The position numbers were made by a program, and so were the translations under genes. 64,000 nucleotides of DNA from Tepidimonas taiwanensis (GTDB lineage Bacteria; Pseudomonadota; Gammaproteobacteria; Burkholderiales; Burkholderiaceae_C), in the NCBI RefSeq assembly GCF_020162115.1, contig NZ_CP083911.1:1860001-1924000 (forward strand), read 5' to 3'. Shown here piece after piece: positions 18,443-25,707 of the stretch (position 1 is its first letter; each line of letters starts with the position of its first letter). The notes beneath the pieces were generated by a model. That model was not told the origin of the DNA. It ran no database searches and was given only the letters and a program-made list of their open reading frames with translations.

Positions 18443-19480
18443 TCAGGGGGCTATCTCACCACCATGGTATCGTTGATACCACCCCACAAACGCCCTGACC
18501 CCCTCGTGCACCGGCGTCTGGGGCTGGTAGCCGGTGAGGCGCTTAAGGAGCGAGCAGTCGGCCCAGGTGACAGGGACGTCGCCGGTTTGCATCGGCAGAT
18601 ACTCGCGGATGGCGGGTTTGCCCAGAGCGGCTTCAATGGCTTCGACGAAGTCGAGCAGCCGCACCGGTTGGCTGTTACCGATGTTGACGACGCGCCACGG
18701 CGCGGCGGGGCTCAAAGTGTCGCCCTCGATCGGTTGCCAGCCGCGCTCGGGCGTGCGCTCCTCGGGGGCCGGGGGCACGGCGTCGATGAGCAGCCTAATG
18801 GCGCGCACGAGGTCGTCCACATAAGTGAAGTCCCGGTACATGTCGCCGTGGTTGTAGATCTCGATGGGACGGCCCTCCAGGATGCCTTGGGTGAATTTGA
18901 AGAGCGCCATGTCCGGCCGCCCCCACGGGCCGTAGACGGTGAAGAACCGAAACAGGGTGGTGGGCACGCCGTGGATGTGCGCGTAGGCGTGCGCCATGGC
19001 TTCGTTGGCCTTCTTGGTGGCGGCGTAGAGGGTGAGCGGCGTGTCGGCCTTTTGCGTCTCGGCAAAGGGCATGTCGGTGTTGGCCCCATAGACGCTGCTG
19101 GTGGAGGCCATGAGCAGGTGGCGAGGTTTGAGTACCTTCGCCACTTCCAGCAGGTTGAAGGTGCCCACGAGGTTGGCGTCGATGTAGGCGCGCGGGTTTT
19201 GCAGGCTGTAGCGCACGCCGGCCTGGGCGGCGAGGTGGATGATCACATCGGGCTGCGCGGCCTGCGCGGCGGCGTTGAGCGCCGCGGCGTCTTCGAGCAT
19301 CGCTTCGGTGGCGGTGAAGGCCGGGTATTCGCGCAGCATGGCGTGGCGACGGTGTTTGAGCCGCACGTCGTAGTAGTCGGTCAGGCCGTCAAAGCCGTGG
19401 ACGGTGTGGCCCTCCTCCAGCAGCAGGCGCGCGAGGTGAAAACCGATGAAGCCGGCGGTGCCGGTGATGAAGCAGCGCAT
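18443..19480 (-). CDS. NAD-dependent UDP-uronate 4-epimerase (extended SDR)
   Basis: A 345-residue short-chain dehydrogenase-like epimerase. It has TGTAGFIGFHLA (NAD-binding GxxGxxG, residues 7-13), the LAAQAGVRYS segment, STSSVYG, and the catalytic Tyr152-x3-Lys156 (LYAATKK). It most resembles UDP-glucuronate 4-epimerases (CapI/LspL type), and pairs naturally with the TviB-type dehydrogenase to supply UDP-galacturonic or UDP-GalNAc-uronic acid for a surface polymer. The last codons EIAP and stop come from the IS2-like element. Only the final Lys is lost relative to the restored gene, so activity should survive. The ATG at 19480 gives the standard N-terminus. Confidence 0.83.
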   Translation of the reverse strand: MRCFITGTAGFIGFHLARLLLEEGHTVHGFDGLTDYYDVRLKHRRHAMLREYPAFTATEAMLEDAAALNAAAQAAQPDVIIHLAAQAGVRYSLQNPRAYIDANLVGTFNLLEVAKVLKPRHLLMASTSSVYGANTDMPFAETQKADTPLTLYAATKKANEAMAHAYAHIHGVPTTLFRFFTVYGPWGRPDMALFKFTQGILEGRPIEIYNHGDMYRDFTYVDDLVRAIRLLIDAVPPAPEERTPERGWQPIEGDTLSPAAPWRVVNIGNSQPVRLLDFVEAIEAALGKPAIREYLPMQTGDVPVTWADCSLLKRLTGYQPQTPVHEGVRAFVGWYQRYHGGEIAP

Positions 19481-19517
19481 GGGCGATGGTGTCTCGTGGC
19501 GACGAATGTGAGCGGAC

Positions 19518-19994
19518 TTACGGAGCAGTGCCCGGGAGGGTTGTTGCGTTGCCTGACAACCGCTCCTCGATGCGGTGTAGGATCGCTTGCATGTGCCGAT
19601 AGCCATCGAGCGCCATCTGGATATTGGCCAGGCGCAAGGCTTCGTCATCGGGGTACTCGTGGGTAATGGCGTTGCGCACCTCGCGCAGCTCATCCCAGGT
19701 CTGAACGCTGTCAATGATGCCCAGTTTCTCCAGTCGGTTGAGCACGTCGATCATGGGCATGGCGTCGTCGTCGAGCTCGCGCCATTCGCGCAGCAGGGCC
19801 CGAAAGAGCTCGGCCCCCATCTTGTCCTGAATCTTCAGGTAATTGAACAAAAAGCTGTTGACGATACGCTGGTGGTCGTACGACTGCAACCAAGCGGTGT
19901 CGATGGGTTGCGCCAGCAAAGCCGCATAATCCTGATCGGCTGCGCGCATCATCTGGCGGATGGCGGCCAAATGGGCGATCAATGCCTCTCGCAT
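19518..19994 (-). CDS. HEPN-domain putative RNase toxin, pair 4
   Basis: A 158-residue helical protein with the HEPN motif RNAITHEY (Arg107, His112, Tyr114, the Rx4HxY pattern). Its start overlaps the MNT gene end by 16 bases, so translation is coupled. The arrangement MNT then HEPN is as in pair 1. Confidence 0.8.
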   Translation of the reverse strand: MREALIAHLAAIRQMMRAADQDYAALLAQPIDTAWLQSYDHQRIVNSFLFNYLKIQDKMGAELFRALLREWRELDDDAMPMIDVLNRLEKLGIIDSVQTWDELREVRNAITHEYPDDEALRLANIQMALDGYRHMQAILHRIEERLSGNATTLPGTAP

Positions 19995-20287
19995 AGAACA
20001 ATCCCCTGCGTGCGCGCCAGGCGGTCGATGAGCCGCGGCGGTTCCGCCGCCAGCACCACGTCGATTTTTTGTTCGCCAATACGGCGCTTCAGTTGTGAAA
20101 GAAACGCCACTCGCTGCCTCGCCATATCCGTCGGGCTGCGCGGTCCGTCCGCCACGACATAAAGGTCGATGTCACCACCGCGCTGCCGATCATCGGTGCG
20201 GCTCCCAAACAGCATGATGACACCGGTGCCGAAAGTCGCCGCGAAGGCGTCGACGATGGCTTGGCGTTGTTGAGGCGTGAGACGCAT
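19979..20287 (-). CDS. MNT-type nucleotidyltransferase, pair 4
   Basis: A 102-residue nucleotidyltransferase: IMLFGSRTDDR with Gly28-Ser29, then DID (Asp39, Asp41) and IDVVLA for the third acid. It lies upstream of the overlapping HEPN gene. The ATG at 20287 is chosen; an in-frame extension to 20389 lacks family similarity. Confidence 0.82.
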   Translation of the reverse strand: MRLTPQQRQAIVDAFAATFGTGVIMLFGSRTDDRQRGGDIDLYVVADGPRSPTDMARQRVAFLSQLKRRIGEQKIDVVLAAEPPRLIDRLARTQGIVLCERH

Positions 20288-20395
20288 AGAGATCTGTGGC
20301 TCATCGACATCCGCTGCCAACGCAGTCCGCGTTGCCGGAGTTTTCTCGAGAATCCGCGCAACACATCGGTGCAGGGCGACGCGTAGCAACCAACC

Positions 20396-21937
20396 TCACC
20401 CCACCGCAACCCAATCCCACCCCACGATATTGCGCACGTCCGCACTGAACTCGACGCCCAGCAGATAGACGGGCCGACCGTCCGCGCGGTATTTGTCCGC
20501 GTAGCCGCGGGCCTTCAGTTGGGCGATGGCTTCGCCGGTTGGTTCTTTGCCCGCGATGCGCTTGAACTCGATGACGACGATGGCGGCGTCGAGCTTCAAC
20601 GTCAGGTCGATACGCCCCTGGTTGGTGACGTCCTCGGGTGTGAGGTCTAAGCCGAGGCTCGCGATGTGTGAGTAGAAGACACTGGCCCAGTAGCCTTCGT
20701 ACTGGGTGATCGGGTTGTTGCGGTACCAGTCGGCGGGAATCGAGGCGTAGAGGCTCTCGAAGTGGGTCTTGAGGGCGTCAAAATCCAGCGCCGCGAATTT
20801 TTTGTACAAGGCCAGCGGCATCGGTGCCTGCGGCACCCACGCGCGCAGCAGCGCCGTGTTGAAGGCGCTCTCCACCTCCCGGTTGGGATAGCCCAGCCGG
20901 TACTCGGTGATACCGCCGGCGCTTTCCACATCGACGATGGTCAGATAGCCGGTTTGCCACAGGATGGCTTCGGTCGCGATGTACTCGACATCGAAGGCTC
21001 CGAGCAACTGGTCGTCCGCCACCAGGGCGTCGAGCTGTGGGGTGAAGGTGTGCCGCTTGGCCAGCAGCTCGATGAGGAAAGTGGGTGTTCCTGTCTCGAA
21101 CCACCAGGCGCGGTAGCTGCGTTTGTCAAAGAGTAGCAAGACGTCAAACGGGTTGTAGACCCGCTCGCCCAGCCACCCATAGCCGTTGTACCAGCGCCGG
21201 ATTTCCTCGCGGTCGAGCCCCTCCAACTCCGGGGCGAAGACGGTGTCGATGTCCTCATCCGTATAGCCGCATATCGCGCTGTAGCGCGCATCGAGCGTGA
21301 TGTCGTTGAAGTTGTTCAGGCCCGAGAAGATGGAGACCTTGCTGAATTTGGACACGCCGGTTAAGAACACGAAGCGCAGGTGCGCGTCCTGGTCTTTGAG
21401 GACCGAGTACAAGTTGCGCAAGCCCTCTCGCATCGCGGCGGCCACCGCCTTGTCGCCGAGGTTGTCCAGGATGGGCTTGTCGTACTCGTCGATGAGCACC
21501 ACCGCGCGCTGACCGTATTTTTCATTGGCCGCGTGGATGAGCGCGGTAAACCAGTCCGACACCTCCTCACACGCGTCACACGTCAGGCCCAGCAGGGTCC
21601 GGTTGTACTGCAGCAGCCAGCGGATGCGCTGCTCGAGCTGTTCCCGGTTCTCGAGGCACCCCCGGGCAAAGCTCAGGCGAATGACCGGATAGCGCACCGA
21701 CCAGTCCCAGTGGGCTTCGGCATACAGCCCCTCAAAGAGCGAGCGGCTGCCCGCGAAGAGTTCGGCCAAGGTGTCGAGAAACAGGCTTTTGCCAAAGCGC
21801 CGGGGCCGGGAGAGGAAGTAGTGCTTGCCTTGTTCGATGAGCCGGATGGCGTAGGGCGTCTTGTCGACGTAGTAGCAGCCCTCCTCGCGGATTTCGCGGA
21901 AGGTCTGGATGCCGATGGGGAGCCTGCGGCGCTGCAT
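20396..21937 (-). CDS. AAA-like ATPase with C-terminal PD-(D/E)XK nuclease fold (DUF1703 type)
   Basis: A 513-residue protein of the family annotated as AAA family ATPase/DUF1703. The N-terminal part has the family opening GIQTFREIREEGCYYVDKT, a Walker A-like RPRRFGKSLF (about residue 42) and Walker B VVLIDEYDKP (about 157). The C-terminal end carries the nuclease core GRIDLTL...VVIEFKR (Asp and ExK). Its function is not established; the family is common in accessory DNA and is suspected of acting in defence or mobile-element biology. It is oriented with the MNT/HEPN pair downstream but separated from it by about 110 bases. Confidence 0.8.
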   Translation of the reverse strand: MQRRRLPIGIQTFREIREEGCYYVDKTPYAIRLIEQGKHYFLSRPRRFGKSLFLDTLAELFAGSRSLFEGLYAEAHWDWSVRYPVIRLSFARGCLENREQLEQRIRWLLQYNRTLLGLTCDACEEVSDWFTALIHAANEKYGQRAVVLIDEYDKPILDNLGDKAVAAAMREGLRNLYSVLKDQDAHLRFVFLTGVSKFSKVSIFSGLNNFNDITLDARYSAICGYTDEDIDTVFAPELEGLDREEIRRWYNGYGWLGERVYNPFDVLLLFDKRSYRAWWFETGTPTFLIELLAKRHTFTPQLDALVADDQLLGAFDVEYIATEAILWQTGYLTIVDVESAGGITEYRLGYPNREVESAFNTALLRAWVPQAPMPLALYKKFAALDFDALKTHFESLYASIPADWYRNNPITQYEGYWASVFYSHIASLGLDLTPEDVTNQGRIDLTLKLDAAIVVIEFKRIAGKEPTGEAIAQLKARGYADKYRADGRPVYLLGVEFSADVRNIVGWDWVAVG

Positions 21938-22077
21938 GCGCACGATTATCGCGCCGTGTGATGCCCCGGCGTTGGGTGCCCCGGCGTTGAAAAGGCGAAG
22001 GCGTGGGACGCGAAGTGGGGACAATGGCTGGGTACAGAGGCTTCCCCGCCACGCGGGACTCGCGTAAGATTCCCCGC

Positions 22078-22674
22078 ATGTCCGCCCTGCCGCAACCCCG
22101 CTTTTCGCCCGCCGATTACCTGGCCTGGGAGGTCGATCAGCCGGTCAAGCACGAGTACGTGTGCGGCGAGGTCTTTGCGATGGCCGGGGCGAGCGACGCC
22201 CACGTGACGGTGAGTTTGAACGTGGCCGGCGCGCTGCGCGATCACCTGCGCGGCACGGGGTGCCGAACGTACATCGCCGACATGAAGCTGAAGGCCGCGG
22301 ACAACGCGTATTTCTACCCCGACGTGTTCGTGACCTGCAGCGCGGCCGACGCCAAGCGATCGGACATCAAGGAGGAGGCGGTGCTGGTGGTGGAGGTGCT
22401 CTCCCCCAGCACGGCGGCGTATGACCGGGGCGTCAAGTTTGCGTACTACCGCGGCATGGCGTCGCTTCAGGAGTACGTGCTGATCGACCCCGAGCGGGTG
22501 AGTGTCGATGTGTTTCGCCGCGGTGCGGACGGGCTGTGGGTGCTGCACCCGTTTGGCCCCGGCGACACGGTCGAGCTGGCCAGCGTCGGGCTGCGGCTGC
22601 CGATGCAGCGGGTGTACGAGGACATCACCGACGCCGAAGGCGCGCCGCTGGTGATGGGGTCAGGCGCCGGCTGA
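22078..22674 (+). CDS. Uma2/DUF820-type putative restriction endonuclease
   Basis: A 198-residue PD-(D/E)XK protein of the Uma2 family. YLAWEVDQPVKHEYVCGEVFAMAG is the conserved opening. The catalytic pattern is YPDVFVTC (Asp) followed by LVVEVLSPST (Glu-x-Leu-Ser) and the family AYDRGVKFAYYR. The biological role is unclear. The ATG at 22078 matches the family start; an in-frame start at 22003 is less likely. The 3' end overlaps that of ispH by 15 bases on opposite strands. Confidence 0.85.
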   Translation: MSALPQPRFSPADYLAWEVDQPVKHEYVCGEVFAMAGASDAHVTVSLNVAGALRDHLRGTGCRTYIADMKLKAADNAYFYPDVFVTCSAADAKRSDIKEEAVLVVEVLSPSTAAYDRGVKFAYYRGMASLQEYVLIDPERVSVDVFRRGADGLWVLHPFGPGDTVELASVGLRLPMQRVYEDITDAEGAPLVMGSGAG

Positions 22675-23607
22675 CTTGAGCCCTTTCGGCAGCGGAAAGC
22701 GCATCGTCTCCACCGGGCCGTCCATGCGGCGCACCGCGGTGGCCCCCAAGGCTTTGAGACGCTGCACCACGCCCTGCACCAGCGCCTCTGGGGCGGAGGC
22801 ACCGGCCGTGACGCCGACGCGCGGTGCGTGAGCGAACCATTCGTCGCGCAGCTCCGACGCGTCGTCCACCATGTGGGTGGGCACGCCCAGCCGCTCGGCC
22901 AGTTCGCGCAGCCGGTTGGTGTTGGAGCTGGTGGGGCTGCCGACGACGATGACCACGTCCACCTGCCGCGCCAGCGCCTTGACCGCGTCCTGGCGGTTTT
23001 GCGTGGCGTAGCAGATGTCTTGTTGCTTGGGCTCGCGCAGGTTGGGAAAGCGCGCACGCACCGCGGCCAGGATCTCGGCCGTGTCGTCGACGCTGAGTGT
23101 CGTTTGCGTGACGACGGCGATGCGCTCGGTCTGGCTGGGCTGTACGCGGGCGACGTCCTCCACCGTTTCGACGAGGTGGATGCCGCCGTCGAGCTGGCCC
23201 ATCGTGCCCTCCACCTCCGGGTGGCCGGCGTGGCCGATGAGGATGAATTCGTAACCCTCGCGGCGCAGCTTGGCCACCTCGACGTGCACCTTGGTCACGA
23301 GCGGGCAGGTGGCGTCGAAGACGCGAAACCCGCGGCGCGCGGCCTCGTCCTGCACCGCGCGGCTCACCCCGTGCGCGCTGAAGATGAGCACCGCCCCCGG
23401 CGGCACCTCGGCCAGGTCTTCGATAAAGACGGCCCCGCGGCGGCGCAGGTCCTCCACGACGTGGCGGTTGTGCACGATCTCGTGCCGCACGTAGATGGGT
23501 GCCCCGAAGCGCGCGAGCGCCCGCTCGACGATTTCGATCGCCCGGTCCACCCCCGCGCAGAAGCCGCGCGGTTCGGCGAGCAGCACTTCCCGTACCGGCG
23601 CGGTCAC
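22660..23607 (-). CDS. ispH: 4-hydroxy-3-methylbut-2-enyl diphosphate reductase
   Basis: The last enzyme of the MEP isoprenoid pathway, reducing HMBPP to IPP and DMAPP with a [4Fe-4S] cluster. At 315 residues it is of standard length. The three cluster cysteines are in RGFCAGVDRA (Cys17), FDATCPLVTKVH and QQDICYATQNRQ. The conserved TSSNTNRL and SAHGVS segments are also present. GTG 23607 is used as start. It lies one base from the end of fkpB, which precedes it in the same operon. Confidence 0.95.
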   Translation of the reverse strand: MTAPVREVLLAEPRGFCAGVDRAIEIVERALARFGAPIYVRHEIVHNRHVVEDLRRRGAVFIEDLAEVPPGAVLIFSAHGVSRAVQDEAARRGFRVFDATCPLVTKVHVEVAKLRREGYEFILIGHAGHPEVEGTMGQLDGGIHLVETVEDVARVQPSQTERIAVVTQTTLSVDDTAEILAAVRARFPNLREPKQQDICYATQNRQDAVKALARQVDVVIVVGSPTSSNTNRLRELAERLGVPTHMVDDASELRDEWFAHAPRVGVTAGASAPEALVQGVVQRLKALGATAVRRMDGPVETMRFPLPKGLKSAGA

Positions 23608-23608
23608 G

Positions 23609-24055
23609 TCAGAGCACCCCGATGATGTGGACCTCGAACCGCACCGGCTGCCCCGCCAGCGGGTGGTTGAAGTCGAACAGGACCGCGCCGTCCTCGCGCA
23701 CGTCGCGCACCGTGCCGGCATACGTTCCAGTGCCGTCGGGCGTCGGGAACTGCACCACGTCCCCCACCGTCCAGCGCTGGTCTGGCGTGGCGAGCTCGTC
23801 CAGCAGCTTGCGCGCCACCCACTGGACCATCTGCGGCTGGCGCTCGCCAAAGGCCACCCCGGCCGGCAGGTCGAACACAGCGCGCTCGCCCTCGCGCAGG
23901 CCGATGAGGCGCTCCTCCAGCGCGGGGGAGAGTTCGCCGGCCCCCAGCGACAGCGTCGCGGGCTGGGCCGCGAAGGTGTCGATGAAGGCGACGCCGTCCG
24001 GGCCGGACAGCCGGTAGTGCAGCGTGAGGAAGGAGCCGGGTTGGACGAGGGTCAT
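23609..24055 (-). CDS. fkpB: FKBP-type peptidyl-prolyl isomerase, SlpA/FkpB type
   Basis: A 148-residue cytoplasmic prolyl isomerase and chaperone. LTLHYRLSGPDG opens the FKBP half, GELSPALEERLIGLREGE precedes the inserted IF domain, and PVRFEVHIIGVL closes the fold. The gene pair fkpB-ispH is a frequent arrangement in proteobacteria. It starts at ATG 24055, divergent from radC. Confidence 0.88.
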   Translation of the reverse strand: MTLVQPGSFLTLHYRLSGPDGVAFIDTFAAQPATLSLGAGELSPALEERLIGLREGERAVFDLPAGVAFGERQPQMVQWVARKLLDELATPDQRWTVGDVVQFPTPDGTGTYAGTVRDVREDGAVLFDFNHPLAGQPVRFEVHIIGVL

Positions 24056-24176
24056 GAGCGGTGCGCTGTATGGTCGAGGGGGAGGCGAGCAACGAACGAG
24101 GCAGGGTGAAAGACAGGGTGGCAAAGGGCCGCGTGGCTGCGCCACAATCGGCATTGTAGGCAACAGGGGGGATACC

Positions 24177-24848
24177 ATGATGCGCGAACTGCCAAGCGAT
24201 GCCCGGCCGCGGGAGAAGCTGCTGCGGCGCGGGCCACAGGCGCTGGCGGATGCGGAGCTGCTGGCGCTGCTGCTGCGCACCGGGGTGCAGGGGCAGTCGG
24301 TGCTGCCGTTTGCGCAGGCGCTGCTCGACCGCTTCGGCGGGCTGGGGGCGCTGCTGCAGGCCACGCCTGCGCAGCTCGCCGGCGTCAAGGGGCTGGGGCC
24401 GGCCAAGCGCGCCGAACTGCTGGCGGTCACGGAAATGGTGCGCCGCGCGCTGGCCGAGCGGCTGCGCGAGCGGCCGGTGCTCGACTCGCCCGCGGCGGTG
24501 GCGGACGTGCTGCGGCTGCAGCTCGCGCACCGCGCTCACGAAGTGTTCGCCGTGCTGTTTCTGGACAACCAGCACCGGCTGATCGCGCTGGAGGAACTCT
24601 TTCGCGGCACGCTGGACCAGACCAGCGTCTATCCGCGCGAGGTCGCGCTGCGCGCGCTGCACCACGGGGCGGCGGCCGTGATCCTGGCACACAACCACCC
24701 CAGCGGCGTGGCCGAGCCGTCGCGCGCCGACGAGGCGCTGACGCGCAACCTGAAGGCGGCGCTGGCACTGCTGGACATCCGGGTGCTGGACCACTTTATC
24801 GTGACAAAGGGCGGCTGCACGTCGATGGCCGAGCGAGGGCTGGTTTGA
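24177..24848 (+). CDS. radC: RadC family JAMM-domain protein
   Basis: A 223-residue protein with an N-terminal helix-hairpin-helix-like segment (LAGVKGLGPAKRAEL) and the JAB1/MPN-like RadC domain with the metal motif LAHNHPSGVAEPSRAD (His-x-His ... Asp). The cellular function of RadC is unresolved; its name as a repair protein came from a misassigned mutation. It is divergent from fkpB. Confidence 0.93.
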   Translation: MMRELPSDARPREKLLRRGPQALADAELLALLLRTGVQGQSVLPFAQALLDRFGGLGALLQATPAQLAGVKGLGPAKRAELLAVTEMVRRALAERLRERPVLDSPAAVADVLRLQLAHRAHEVFAVLFLDNQHRLIALEELFRGTLDQTSVYPREVALRALHHGAAAVILAHNHPSGVAEPSRADEALTRNLKAALALLDIRVLDHFIVTKGGCTSMAERGLV

Positions 24849-25013
24849 GCCCCAAGCCCGAGCCGCAGAATCGCCCAGCCTCTGGCAACGGACGCCGAGT
24901 GCCCGACGAAGCGCGGCCGATCCCCCCTGCCCCCGGCTGCATGGAGCCTCCCGTGCATCCCAAGGTCGCACTGCCCACACACCGCCGTGGCCTGCGCGAC
25001 AATCGCCACCGCG

Positions 25014-25676
25014 ATGAAGGTGCGGACACTGGCCGACTTGCGGCAGATCCAGAAGGTGATGGCACAGCGCGCGGCGCAGGCGGCGGCCGAACGCGCCGCC
25101 GCCGAGGCGGCGCGGCGCGAGGCCGAGGAGCGCGCGCGGTGCGAACGCGATTGGTTTGCGCGCGCCGTCGGGCCGGTGCAGCCGCTGCCGCCGCACGGCC
25201 GGGCCGAGAACCGTCCCCCGCGCCCGCGGCCCGTGCCGCAGCAGCGCCACGCGGACGAGCGCGCGGTCATGCGCTCGGCGTTGAGCGACGAGTTCGATGC
25301 CGAGACGCTGCTGCACACGGACGAGCACCTGAGCTACCGGCGACCAGGTCTCGGCCCCGACGTGGTACGGCGGCTGCGGCGCGGTGAGTGGAGCATCCAG
25401 GCCGAACTGGACCTGCACGGCCTGCGCACCGACGAGGCACGCGAGCGGCTGGCCGCCTTTGTGCGCGAGGCACACCGGCAGGGGCTGCGCTGCGTGCGGG
25501 TGGTGCACGGCAAGGGGCTCGGCTCCCCGGGCAAAACCCCCGTGCTCAAAGGGCGCGTGCACGGCTGGCTGGTGCAAAAGAGTGAGGTGCTCGCCTTCGT
25601 GCAGGCGCGGCCCGCCGACGGCGGTGCGGGCGCGCTGATCGTGCTGCTGCGCGCCGGGGGCCACCACCGGGCCTGA
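25014..25676 (+). CDS. Smr-domain protein
   Basis: A 220-residue protein. The N-terminus is a charged Ala/Arg/Glu-rich helix (about residues 15-45) and the middle is disordered. The C-terminal Smr domain has ELDLHGLRTDEARERL (LDxH) and VRVVHGKGLGSPG (HGxG), the nucleic-acid-binding nuclease-like motifs. Small Smr proteins act on branched DNA or on stalled ribosome mRNA; which applies here is unknown. Confidence 0.87.
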   Translation: MKVRTLADLRQIQKVMAQRAAQAAAERAAAEAARREAEERARCERDWFARAVGPVQPLPPHGRAENRPPRPRPVPQQRHADERAVMRSALSDEFDAETLLHTDEHLSYRRPGLGPDVVRRLRRGEWSIQAELDLHGLRTDEARERLAAFVREAHRQGLRCVRVVHGKGLGSPGKTPVLKGRVHGWLVQKSEVLAFVQARPADGGAGALIVLLRAGGHHRA

Positions 25677-25707
25677 ACGCCGCGCTACTCCGCCGTGCGG
25701 CAAGGCC

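Larger units (their letters stand above)
17082..18458 (-). mobile_element. IS3-family (IS2-group) insertion sequence, copy 2, complete
   Basis: 1377 bp, the same length and ends as the copy at 3959, in reverse orientation. It is flanked by CCAC on both sides (17078-17081 and 18459-18462), a 4-bp duplication. Excision restores the epimerase end as HGGK-stop and brings the tviB start within about 40 bases. Few base differences from copy 1 are visible, mainly in orfA. Confidence 0.93.
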
